The notes under the pieces are model-generated. The model searched no databases. It saw only the letters and a program-made list of their open reading frames with translations, and was not told the DNA's origin. The position numbers were made by a program, and so were the translations under genes. This document shows positions 8,365 to 15,526 of a DNA stretch of 64,000 nucleotides, piece after piece; position 1 is the first letter of the stretch; each line of letters starts with the position of its first letter. The DNA comes from Ectothiorhodospira mobilis (GTDB lineage Bacteria; Pseudomonadota; Gammaproteobacteria; Ectothiorhodospirales; Ectothiorhodospiraceae): assembly GCF_016584115.1 (NCBI RefSeq), contig NZ_NRSK01000012.1, positions 1 to 64,000 on the forward strand, in the 5' to 3' direction.

Positions 8365-9472
8365 CTCACAACATTTACCCATCCTCCTCTCCCTCTCCGG
8401 TGAAGGTGGCGTGGAACGCATGGTCCTGAACCTGGTTCGCCAACTGGCTTTGGAGGGTTACGGGATCGATCTGCTGGTGATCCGGGAGGAGAGCCGTCAC
8501 CTGGCGGATCTGCCCGCGAACGTGCGCATCATCCGCCTGGGGACGCGGCACGCCGGCCTGGCGGTACAACCCCTGACCCGGTATCTGCGCGCCCACCGCC
8601 CTTCGGTGCTGCTGGCGGCCAAGGACCGGGCCGGGCGGGCGGCCCTGAAGGCGGTGCGACGGGCGGGAACGGGTACCCGGGTGTTCATCCGCCTGGGCAC
8701 CACCCTGTCCCAGGCCCTGGAGGGGCGTTCGTGGGTGCGTCGCTGGTTGCGCTACCGGCCCATGCGGCGCTGGTATCCCCATGCCGCCGGGATCATCGCC
8801 GTCTCCCGGGGCGTGGCCGACGACGTGCGCCAGATCACGAACCTGCCCCGGGAACGGCTGCACGTAGTGCGTAACCCGGTGATCACCGCGGACCTGGACT
8901 CCCGGGCCATGGCCCCGGCCCCGCACCCCTGGCTGGAGGACAAGGGCGATCCGGTCCTCCTCGCCATGGGCCGACTGACACGGCAGAAGGACTTCCCCAC
9001 CCTGCTGCGGGCCTTCGCCCGGCTGCAACAGGCACGCCCCACACGGCTGATCCTCCTGGGGGAAGGCGGGGACCGGGAGGCCCTGGAGGCCCTGGCAAAG
9101 ACACTGGAGATTTCCGAGCGGGTGCACATGCCTGGGTTCGCCGCCAATCCCTACCCCTGGCTGGCCCGGGCCCGGCTGTTCGTCCTCTCCTCCGCCTGGG
9201 AGGGCTCCCCCAACGCCCTCACCGAGGCCATGGCACTGGGGGTGCCCGTGGTCTCCACGGACTGCCGCAGCGGCCCCCGGGAGATCCTGCAGGGGGGACG
9301 CTACGGCCCCCTGGTTCCGGTGGGGGATGATGCAGCCCTGGCAGAGGCCATGGACCGGGTCCTCGGCAACCCGCCGGATCCACGGCAGATCCGTGAGGCC
9401 GTGGCGGAATACCGCGCCGAGACCAGCGCCCGGCGCTACCTGGAGGTCATGGGTCTCGAAGCCCCGCAATGA
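8351..9472 (+). CDS. GT4-family glycosyltransferase (paralogue 3)
   Basis: This 373-residue GT-B glycosyltransferase starts at the ATG inside the 3' end of the sulfotransferase gene. The N-terminal loop reads SGEGGVERMV. The C-terminal domain reads MGRLTRQKDFPTLLRAFARL, then VHMPGFAANPY, then SSAWEGSPNALTEAMALG with the E-x7-E motif. It is closest to paralogue 1 in the donor-site region, so the two may use the same sugar. From about 8400 onward base composition returns to the high GC of the rest of the window, so the border of the AT-richer DNA falls within or just before this gene. Its 3' end overlaps the convergent hepT by 26 bp. Confidence 0.9.
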   Translation: MPRPDSQHLPILLSLSGEGGVERMVLNLVRQLALEGYGIDLLVIREESRHLADLPANVRIIRLGTRHAGLAVQPLTRYLRAHRPSVLLAAKDRAGRAALKAVRRAGTGTRVFIRLGTTLSQALEGRSWVRRWLRYRPMRRWYPHAAGIIAVSRGVADDVRQITNLPRERLHVVRNPVITADLDSRAMAPAPHPWLEDKGDPVLLAMGRLTRQKDFPTLLRAFARLQQARPTRLILLGEGGDREALEALAKTLEISERVHMPGFAANPYPWLARARLFVLSSAWEGSPNALTEAMALGVPVVSTDCRSGPREILQGGRYGPLVPVGDDAALAEAMDRVLGNPPDPRQIREAVAEYRAETSARRYLEVMGLEAPQ

Positions 9473-9875
9473 ACGCCTCCACCTGCTCCACATAGCGCTT
9501 GTAGTCCCGCAGACAGCTGCCGATGGAGCGATGCAGGATGCGTCGGTCCACGTCGTTGTAGTCATGCACCAGGATGTTCCTAAGCCCGGCGCTGGCGGCG
9601 ATCTCCCGGGCGAATTCCGGGGTACAGAGCCCGACATCCGCCAGGGCGAGAAAGGTGTCCCGGTAGGGTGCGTCGGGCGGGAGTCGTTCCGCCAGCAGGT
9701 GTTCGTTCACGCCCACGGCCCGCATGACGATCCGCTCGATGATGCGCTCCACGGCGGCAAGGCGGATATCATCGGCCAGCAGTTGGTCCAGGGTCAGGTC
9801 CTTGAAGCGCAGCAGATGCCCCAGGTCTTCGCCGATCAGCTGCAGTTTGCGGCGGATGAAGTCCTCACGAATCAT
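9447..9875 (-). CDS. hepT: HepT-like HEPN-domain ribonuclease toxin
   Basis: This 142-residue all-helical DUF86/HepT protein carries the HEPN active-site motif R-x4-H-x-Y: Arg99, His104 and Tyr106 in RNILVHDY. In characterised HepT-MntA systems HepT is an RNA-cleaving toxin, and MntA, a minimal nucleotidyltransferase, silences it by adding AMP to the motif tyrosine. I chose ATG 9875 because it begins the conserved helix (MIREDFIRRKL). It also overlaps the end of the antitoxin remnant by 11 bases, the usual coupling of this operon. The toxin frame is intact while the antitoxin is not, so either the toxin is no longer expressed, it is inactive, or an antitoxin acts in trans. Confidence 0.85.
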   Translation of the reverse strand: MIREDFIRRKLQLIGEDLGHLLRFKDLTLDQLLADDIRLAAVERIIERIVMRAVGVNEHLLAERLPPDAPYRDTFLALADVGLCTPEFAREIAASAGLRNILVHDYNDVDRRILHRSIGSCLRDYKRYVEQVEAFIAGLRDP

Positions 9876-10031
9876 GCAACTGCTGCTCCAGCCAGCGCAG
9901 GTCCGCGGAATCCACGTAGTCCCGGAAGGCATAGGCCCGGTACTCGCAAAAGAGATCCGGGTCCCCCAGAGACAAAGGCCCCGGGACAGCACCTCGTAAC
10001 GCAGCAGGGGATCGGCCGCCTCCAGGCGGAT
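9865..10031 (-). pseudogene. Remnant of MntA-type antitoxin (C-terminal piece, frameshifted)
   Basis: Upstream of hepT, two reading frames together spell the C-terminus of an MntA-like nucleotidyltransferase. IRLEAADPLLRYEVLSRG lies in one frame, then DPDLFCEYRAYAFRDYVDSA and LRWLEQQLHDS in the next, ending at 9865. The frame change falls at a run of five G (minus strand); adding one G would join the two parts. An in-frame TAG lies immediately before the first part, and the N-terminal GS-x-A-R-G catalytic half is absent, replaced by sequence leading into the divergent sulfotransferase gene at 10103. It cannot make the AMP-transferring antitoxin. Confidence 0.7.
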
Positions 10032-10102
10032 CTATCCCCGGTGGACACCCGCAGCCCTGGGCTGGATACTTGGCCCCCGCTTCACCGTCCCGATGATCCG
10101 CC

Positions 10103-10819
10103 ATGCTGCTCTCCCTGAAACACAACTTCCTCTTCGTGCACATCGCCAAGACCGGCGGCACCAGCGTGCGCGCGGCCCTGTCCCGCTACCGCTACCGGGG
10201 GCGCCACGGCCTGCCCCTGTTCCTGGCCGACAAGCTGGACCAGATGACGGGACACCGCATCGGCGCCAAGTTCCCGCGCCATGCCAAGGCCATCGCCGCC
10301 CGGGAGATGCTGCCGGCCGAGGTGTACGACCGGCTGTTCAAGTTCGTCTTCGTGCGCAACCCCTGGGACCTGCAGGTGAGTTCCTACTTCCACATCCGCC
10401 GGGAGCGGCCCCGGGTCCTGGAGGGGGTGGCGGACTTCGAGGCCTTCATGCGCCTGAAGTTCGACCCGGATCGCCCCTGGAATTACCTGCTGGACACCGC
10501 CCTGGAACTGCAGCGGGACTACGTGGTGGACCTGCACGGGCGCACCATCGTGGACTTCATCGGCCACTACGAGAGCCTGCAGGCGGACTTCGACCAGGTA
10601 TGCCGGCGCATCGGCCTGCCCGGGATCCCCCTGCCCCACCGCCGCCGGGCCGAGGGCCGGGACGACTACCGCCGCTACTACAGCGACGAGACCGCCGCCC
10701 TGGTGGCGGAGCACTACCGCCCGGACATCGAGCTGTTCGGTTACCGCTTCGATCCGCCCCAGAACCCGGAAGGGGGGGATCTCACCCCGAGCGCACCCGG
10801 CGCGCGTTCAGGGCCATGA
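10103..10819 (+). CDS. Sulfotransferase family 2 protein (carbohydrate sulfotransferase-like)
   Basis: This 238-residue protein has the PAPS-binding signatures of the sulfotransferase-2 family: HIAKTGGTSVRAAL (residues about 13-26) is the 5'-phosphosulfate loop, and KFVFVRNPWDLQVSSYF (about 75-91) is the 3'-phosphate loop with its Arg and Ser. ATG 10103 precedes the conserved strand FLFVHIAKTGG by a short stretch, which suits the family. No signal peptide or membrane anchor is evident, so it probably acts in the cytoplasm. The gene stands alone on the plus strand and overlaps the convergent fusion gene by 38 bases. Together with the gene at 7501 it suggests that the surface glycan is sulfated. 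Confidence 0.85.
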   Translation: MLLSLKHNFLFVHIAKTGGTSVRAALSRYRYRGRHGLPLFLADKLDQMTGHRIGAKFPRHAKAIAAREMLPAEVYDRLFKFVFVRNPWDLQVSSYFHIRRERPRVLEGVADFEAFMRLKFDPDRPWNYLLDTALELQRDYVVDLHGRTIVDFIGHYESLQADFDQVCRRIGLPGIPLPHRRRAEGRDDYRRYYSDETAALVAEHYRPDIELFGYRFDPPQNPEGGDLTPSAPGARSGP

Positions 10820-13013
10820 GCCGCCGGTAGAAGCCGGCCACGTCCTCGCTCACCCGGAGCACGTCGTAGTCCCGGGCGAAGGCCCGGGCGCGGGCCGCCA
10901 GGTCCTTGCGCCCCTGCTCGTCCTCCAGCAGACGGATCACGCGTGTGCCCCACTCGGCCACGTCCTCCGGGGTCTTGTAACCGTTGACCCCGTCCTGCAC
11001 CACATCGTCGATGCCGCTGGCGCGCACCGCCACCACGGGCAGCCCCGCGGCCATGGCCTCCAGGATCACCATGCCCTGGGTCTCGGACTTGGAGGCGAAG
11101 ACGAAGGCATCGCAGATCTGGTAGTAGGCCGGGATGTCGGCGGGTGCCACGGAGCCCACCAGCTCCACGCAGTCCTGCAGCCCCAGCTCAGCAATGCGCC
11201 GCTCCAGCCGCGTCCGCTCCGGGCCATCCCCCACCATGAGCAGGCGGAACGGCGCGCTGCTGTGGCGGCGCACCCAGGCCAGCCCCTCCAGCATGAAGTC
11301 GATGTTCTTCTCCCGGCCCAGGCGGGACACGCTCACCAGCAGGGTTCCGCCGCTCCCCCCGTGCTCGCGCCGCAGCCGTTCCAGGGTGCCGGGATCCGCC
11401 TGCTGCATGGCCTCGCAGTCCACCCCGGTGGGACGCACCAGGATCTGCGAGCGCACGCCGATCACGTGCAGGTACTCCTCGGCGGAATAGGTGGGCACCA
11501 CCACCCCGTCGCACTTGTTGGCAAAGTGCTCCACCAGGTAATGGGCGATGAAATTACGGAACAGCAGCCCCGGCAGGGGCACGTAGTGGGCATACTGCTC
11601 CAGCCGGGTGTGATAGGTGAACACCACGGGGATCCTCAGGCGGCGGCCGATGAACAGCCCCAGGGAGCCGAGCCAGAAGGGATGATGCACATGGATCACG
11701 TTGGGGCGGAAGGCGCGGGTGGCCACAGCGATGCGCGTGGAGAGGACATTGGCCAGGCGGAAGTCGCCGTTTCGCCCCCAGTTCAGCAACGAGGGCACCC
11801 GCAGGACATGCTCCTCCTCGTCCGACTCGGTGCCGTATTCCGGGGCCACCACCAGCACCCGGCCCCCCTGGCGCTGCAGCCCGTGGGCCAGACGCTGGAT
11901 GGAGATGGGCACCCCGCCGATGAAGGGCAGATAATTGTTGGTGAACATCATCACCCGCAGGGGCTGGGGCGTGTCCTCGGCGGAGGGATGGCTGAAGTCC
12001 CGGTAGTAGTTCTTCTCCATGAACACGGCCTTGTACAGCCGGATGGCCACCAGGGCCACCACGCACACCACCAGCAGGAAGTTGAGATAGCCCACATAGA
12101 ACAGGGAATAGATGAGGAACCACAGCCCCTCCAGCATGCGCAGCAGGCGGCCCGGGGCCTGCTCCATCTTCACCGGGGAGACGGTCACCCCCTGGGGATC
12201 CACCTCCACCCGGACAAAATGGTAGAAGCTGTCCTCCCCGCTCAGGAGCTGACCGCCGCCCCCGCCCGTGGTCACGAACGCCGTCTCCCCCACCCTGCGA
12301 CGGTCCAGTACCCGTTGCGACGGGGAGAAGACCGCCGCCACCGGGTGCTTCGCCACCAGGGCAAGGAAATCCCCGAGGAAATCCGGATGCCGCGCCAGTC
12401 CGGAGGCGCGGGCCTCCCCCTGGCGCTGGACGGGCAGGACCGGTTCCCCGAGGAAGACGAAGGCCCGTTCCCCCCGCGCCCGGACCGCCTCCAGTTCGTC
12501 CTCGAACCAGCGCAACTGCCAGGCCAGGGGGGTCTTGCCCGTCACATCCAGGAAGATAAAGCGCGCACCGCCCGCCGAGAAGGAGTAGAAATACGGCCCG
12601 AACATGTCGTAGAAGCGGAAGCTGCCGAACTCGCTCTCCTCCTCCCCGGCGAAGGTGAGCACATAGGGGATCTGCAGACGCTGCATGGAGCCGTAGAGGG
12701 CCTGGTAGTTGTCCTCCCCGCCCCCGCTGACCACATTGCCGGCGGAAACCAGGAAATCCACACCGGAGCGGTTCAGTGCGGGGATCATCCGCCGCTCGAA
12801 GACCCCGATGGAGTTGCGCACATTCCCCACCACGGCAAAGCTGAAGTCCTCCCGCCCCTGCAGATCGGCCTCGATGTGCTCGATCTGGCGGGCGTGCAGG
12901 GCCTCGAAGGTGTCCTTGAAGAAGCTCAGGTAGAGCTTGTACCCCAGCAGGCCCAGCAGGGTCAGGAGGACGACAAAGAAGGCGAGGCTGAGGAGGCTGC
13001 TGCGCCTAAACAT
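10782..13013 (-). CDS. Degenerate metallophosphoesterase fused to GT4 glycosyltransferase
   Basis: This is a 743-residue, two-domain membrane protein. A transmembrane helix lies at residues about 5-27, then a calcineurin-like phosphoesterase fold to about 285, a second hydrophobic segment at about 296-330 (LWFLIYSLFYVGYLNFLLVV), and a GT4 glycosyltransferase from about 350 to the end. The second half has FTNNYLPFIGGVPISIQRLA, HPFWLGSLG, and FASKSETQGMVILEAMAAG with the E-x7-E motif. In the first half the usual metal-binding positions are replaced (FAVVGNVRNS, SAGNVVSGG, FAGEEES), so phosphatase activity is doubtful and a periplasmic sensing or scaffolding role is possible. ATG 13013 overlaps the upstream flippase-like gene by 8 bases. 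The GT part resembles diacylglycerol glucosyltransferases, suggesting glycolipid synthesis. Confidence 0.82.
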   Translation of the reverse strand: MFRRSSLLSLAFFVVLLTLLGLLGYKLYLSFFKDTFEALHARQIEHIEADLQGREDFSFAVVGNVRNSIGVFERRMIPALNRSGVDFLVSAGNVVSGGGEDNYQALYGSMQRLQIPYVLTFAGEEESEFGSFRFYDMFGPYFYSFSAGGARFIFLDVTGKTPLAWQLRWFEDELEAVRARGERAFVFLGEPVLPVQRQGEARASGLARHPDFLGDFLALVAKHPVAAVFSPSQRVLDRRRVGETAFVTTGGGGGQLLSGEDSFYHFVRVEVDPQGVTVSPVKMEQAPGRLLRMLEGLWFLIYSLFYVGYLNFLLVVCVVALVAIRLYKAVFMEKNYYRDFSHPSAEDTPQPLRVMMFTNNYLPFIGGVPISIQRLAHGLQRQGGRVLVVAPEYGTESDEEEHVLRVPSLLNWGRNGDFRLANVLSTRIAVATRAFRPNVIHVHHPFWLGSLGLFIGRRLRIPVVFTYHTRLEQYAHYVPLPGLLFRNFIAHYLVEHFANKCDGVVVPTYSAEEYLHVIGVRSQILVRPTGVDCEAMQQADPGTLERLRREHGGSGGTLLVSVSRLGREKNIDFMLEGLAWVRRHSSAPFRLLMVGDGPERTRLERRIAELGLQDCVELVGSVAPADIPAYYQICDAFVFASKSETQGMVILEAMAAGLPVVAVRASGIDDVVQDGVNGYKTPEDVAEWGTRVIRLLEDEQGRKDLAARARAFARDYDVLRVSEDVAGFYRRLMALNARRVRSG

Positions 13014-14079
13014 CCCGTCCCGACCGCCAGGCCAGCACCTGGATGGCATCCCGCTTGAGGATCAAAAAGCCGATGAACATGCCCAGATAGATGGTAAGCA
13101 GGCGCCAGCAGAAGGTGACCAGCAGGACATGGCCCGGGGCCACCAGATTGGAGAAGAAATGGGCAAAGGCCCCCTCGGCGATCCCCGAGGCCCCCGGTGT
13201 GGGGGCGAAATACATGACGAAGGTGGTCACCGTCTGGATCCCGATCACCTGCAGATAGTCCAGATCATAGCCCAGGGCATGGAGCAGCACCGCCGGGAAG
13301 GAGAACAGGCTCAAAAGGAAGATCAGGGTGAAGAGCACGGCCAGCAGGCGCGCCCCGCCCCGCCCCGAGAGGAAATCCAGGAAACCGCGATGCAACAGCA
13401 CCAGCTCCCGGCAGAGGCGAAAGCGCAGGCGCCGCGCCCGGGGTTCACGCATCAGATGCAGGCGCGCGGCCAGTTGCAGCAGCCGGGAAACGGGCACCAA
13501 CAGCCAGCGGCTGCGGAAGATGGCCACCGCCAGCACCCCCAGGTAGGCGGCGATGAAGGTCACCAGGTACAGGGTCAGGCGCGTGGACCAGTTCAGCGCC
13601 TGGGTGAGGAAGTCCATGGAGAGCAGAAACACCGGGGTCAGGGAGAAGATCACCAGCACCGCCAGGGTGGTGCGGATGGTGGTGGCCGCCGCCGCCGTCC
13701 CCAGGGGGACGCCGGCATGGCGCAGATACCACACCTGCACCACCCCGCCACCGGTGGCCATGGGGGTGATGTTGGAGACGAAGATATTGACAAAGACCAG
13801 GCGCACCAGCATGGGCAGGGGCACGCGGTGGCCCAGGGCGCGCACCGTGTAGTACAGGCGCAGGCCGTCGGCGGCAAAGTAGACCAGCAGCAGGGCCGCG
13901 CACAGGACCAGGTTCTGCGGCGCCAGCAGACGGGGATCGAGGTGCAGGGGGCCCGCGTCGAAACGGTGGTAGACCAGGGCCCCGCCCAGCAGGGTGAAGG
14001 CCACGAACAGGGTGGAGAAGATCAGGAACCGGTTGTTGCGAAAGAGCAGCCGGATCTGGGCCTTGCCCGGAACGTTCAT
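13006..14079 (-). CDS. Lysylphosphatidylglycerol synthase transmembrane-domain (UPF0104) protein
   Basis: This 357-residue integral membrane protein has about eight hydrophobic helices. It has the family signature NIFVSNITPMATGGG (residues about 95-110) and a second motif FAPTPGASGIAEGAF near residue 290. Members are flippase-like proteins related to the N-terminal half of MprF; most stand-alone ones have no proven substrate. ATG 14079 begins a cytoplasmic stretch before the first helix. The end overlaps the glycosyltransferase fusion by 8 bases, so the pair is very probably made together. I infer that the membrane protein moves, or helps anchor, the glycolipid made by its partner. Confidence 0.85.
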   Translation of the reverse strand: MNVPGKAQIRLLFRNNRFLIFSTLFVAFTLLGGALVYHRFDAGPLHLDPRLLAPQNLVLCAALLLVYFAADGLRLYYTVRALGHRVPLPMLVRLVFVNIFVSNITPMATGGGVVQVWYLRHAGVPLGTAAAATTIRTTLAVLVIFSLTPVFLLSMDFLTQALNWSTRLTLYLVTFIAAYLGVLAVAIFRSRWLLVPVSRLLQLAARLHLMREPRARRLRFRLCRELVLLHRGFLDFLSGRGGARLLAVLFTLIFLLSLFSFPAVLLHALGYDLDYLQVIGIQTVTTFVMYFAPTPGASGIAEGAFAHFFSNLVAPGHVLLVTFCWRLLTIYLGMFIGFLILKRDAIQVLAWRSGRDV

Positions 14080-14219
14080 GGGGCGGATCCCCTGGAGGAG
14101 ATGGATTCGATGGCGGGGGCACCAAGGCGGTGGCCAGGCCGTGGACCGGGCACGGGGCGCCCCTGGGACCGTCGTCCCATGCCTTCCGTCACGGCGCTGC
14201 ATGGCGGGTTCGCCGGGGC

Positions 14220-14456
14220 TCACGCGCCGTGCCCGCCCCCCTCTTCGAGGATGAACTCGGTGCTGCAGTAGGGGCAGAGGATGCGCCCGTCCGGGGCATC
14301 CTCGATGGGCAGGTAGACCCGGGGATGGGCATTCCACACGGCCTCGTCCGGCCGCGGGCAGCACAGGGGCAGGTCGGCGGCGGTCACGCGTACGCGCCGG
14401 TGCCGGCAGGCCGGCGAGTAGCGGCCCGGCTCCAGGGCCGTCTGCGGGTTGGGCAT
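14220..14456 (-). CDS. CHCC-type zinc-finger protein
   Basis: This 78-residue protein ends in the zf-CHCC signature NAHPRVYLPIEDAPDGRILC followed by PYC, the same fold as the zinc subunit NDUFS6 of mitochondrial complex I. The likely ligands are the early Cys (PLCCPRP), the His of AHPRVYL, and the two Cys of CPYC. The start ATG 14456 has a good AGGAGG site seven bases upstream; longer frames have no support. It lies 58 bp after ilvE on the same strand, an arrangement common in gammaproteobacteria. Cellular role is not established. Confidence 0.87.
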   Translation of the reverse strand: MPNPQTALEPGRYSPACRHRRVRVTAADLPLCCPRPDEAVWNAHPRVYLPIEDAPDGRILCPYCSTEFILEEGGGHGA

Positions 14457-14514
14457 CGTCACACCCTCCTGAGTCGTCTTCCAGCGTGAAGGCGCCGCAG
14501 ATCCTGCCGCGGCA

Positions 14515-15438
14515 TCAGAGGTAGGCCAGCCAGTCCTCATGCTTGGGATGGCGGCCCTGGACCACATCGAAGTAGAGCCCCTGCAGGCGCTCGGTGATGG
14601 GGCCGCGGCCCCCGTTGCCGATGCTGCGCCCGTCCAGTTCGCGGATGGGGGTCACCTCGGCGGCGGTGCCGGTGAAGAAGGCCTCGTCGGCCGCATAGAC
14701 CTCGTCGCGGGTGATGCGTTTCTCCCGCACGGGGATCCCCACCTCCTCCGCCAGGGTCATGATGGTGCGGCGGGTGATGCCGTCCAGGGCGGAGGTGAGT
14801 TCCGGGGTGTAGATCACCCCGTCGTACACCATGAAGAAGTTCTCGCCGCTGCCTTCGGCCACATAACCCTCGGTATCCAGCAGCAGGGCCTCGTCGCAGC
14901 CGCAGCCCAGGGCCTCGTGCAGAGCCATCATGGAGTTCATGTAGTTGCCGTTGGCCTTGGCCTTGCACATGGTCACGTTGACGTGGTGGCGGCTGTAGGA
15001 GGAGGTCTTCACCCGGATGCCCCGCTCCAGGTTCTCCGCCCCCAGGTAGGCCCCCCATTCCCAGGCGGCCACGATCACGTGCACCTGGAGGTTGTCCGCG
15101 CGCAGCCCCATACCCTCGGAGCCGAGGAAGCACATGGGACGCAGATAGGCACTGGCCAGGCCGTTCTCGCGCACCGCCGCCCGTTGCGCCGCGTTGAGCT
15201 CGTCCGGGGTGTAGGGGATGCTCATGCCGAGGATATGGGCCGAGCGGAACAGCCGCCGGGTATGATCCTCCAGGCGGAAGATGGCCGGTCCGCGTTCGGT
15301 GGGATAGGCACGGACCCCCTCGAACACCCCCATGCCGTAGTGCAGGGTGTGGGTGAGCACGTGCGTCTGGGCCTCGCGCCAGGGCACCATCCTGCCGTCA
15401 TACCAGATCACACCGTCGCGGTCGGCCATGGTGGACAT
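14515..15438 (-). CDS. ilvE: Branched-chain amino acid aminotransferase
   Basis: This 307-residue fold-type IV PLP enzyme performs the last step of valine, leucine and isoleucine synthesis, using glutamate as amino donor in the cytoplasm. Visible family marks are THTLHYGMGVFEGVRAY near the N-terminus, the PLP lysine region TMCKAKANGNYMNSMMA (about residues 155-171), EGSGENFFMV, and TGTAAEVTPIREL near the C-terminus. Length matches E. coli IlvE. ATG 15438 and ATG 15429 are equally possible. The pathway partner ilvD is also in this window but in a separate unit at 30682. Confidence 0.95.
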   Translation of the reverse strand: MSTMADRDGVIWYDGRMVPWREAQTHVLTHTLHYGMGVFEGVRAYPTERGPAIFRLEDHTRRLFRSAHILGMSIPYTPDELNAAQRAAVRENGLASAYLRPMCFLGSEGMGLRADNLQVHVIVAAWEWGAYLGAENLERGIRVKTSSYSRHHVNVTMCKAKANGNYMNSMMALHEALGCGCDEALLLDTEGYVAEGSGENFFMVYDGVIYTPELTSALDGITRRTIMTLAEEVGIPVREKRITRDEVYAADEAFFTGTAAEVTPIRELDGRSIGNGGRGPITERLQGLYFDVVQGRHPKHEDWLAYL

Positions 15439-15526
15439 GAACTCGTTTCCTCTTGCTTGTCAGGTCATCGGGGCCCCGGTGGGGGTCGGATGGACGGCGT
15501 CCCGGGCGTGCAGGGCGCCGCCCGCA

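Noticed and set aside
14080-14219. A possible extra small gene between the zinc-finger and flippase-like genes.
   Set aside because: No frame of useful length with a ribosome-binding site is present; the region looks like a leader for the flippase-like gene.
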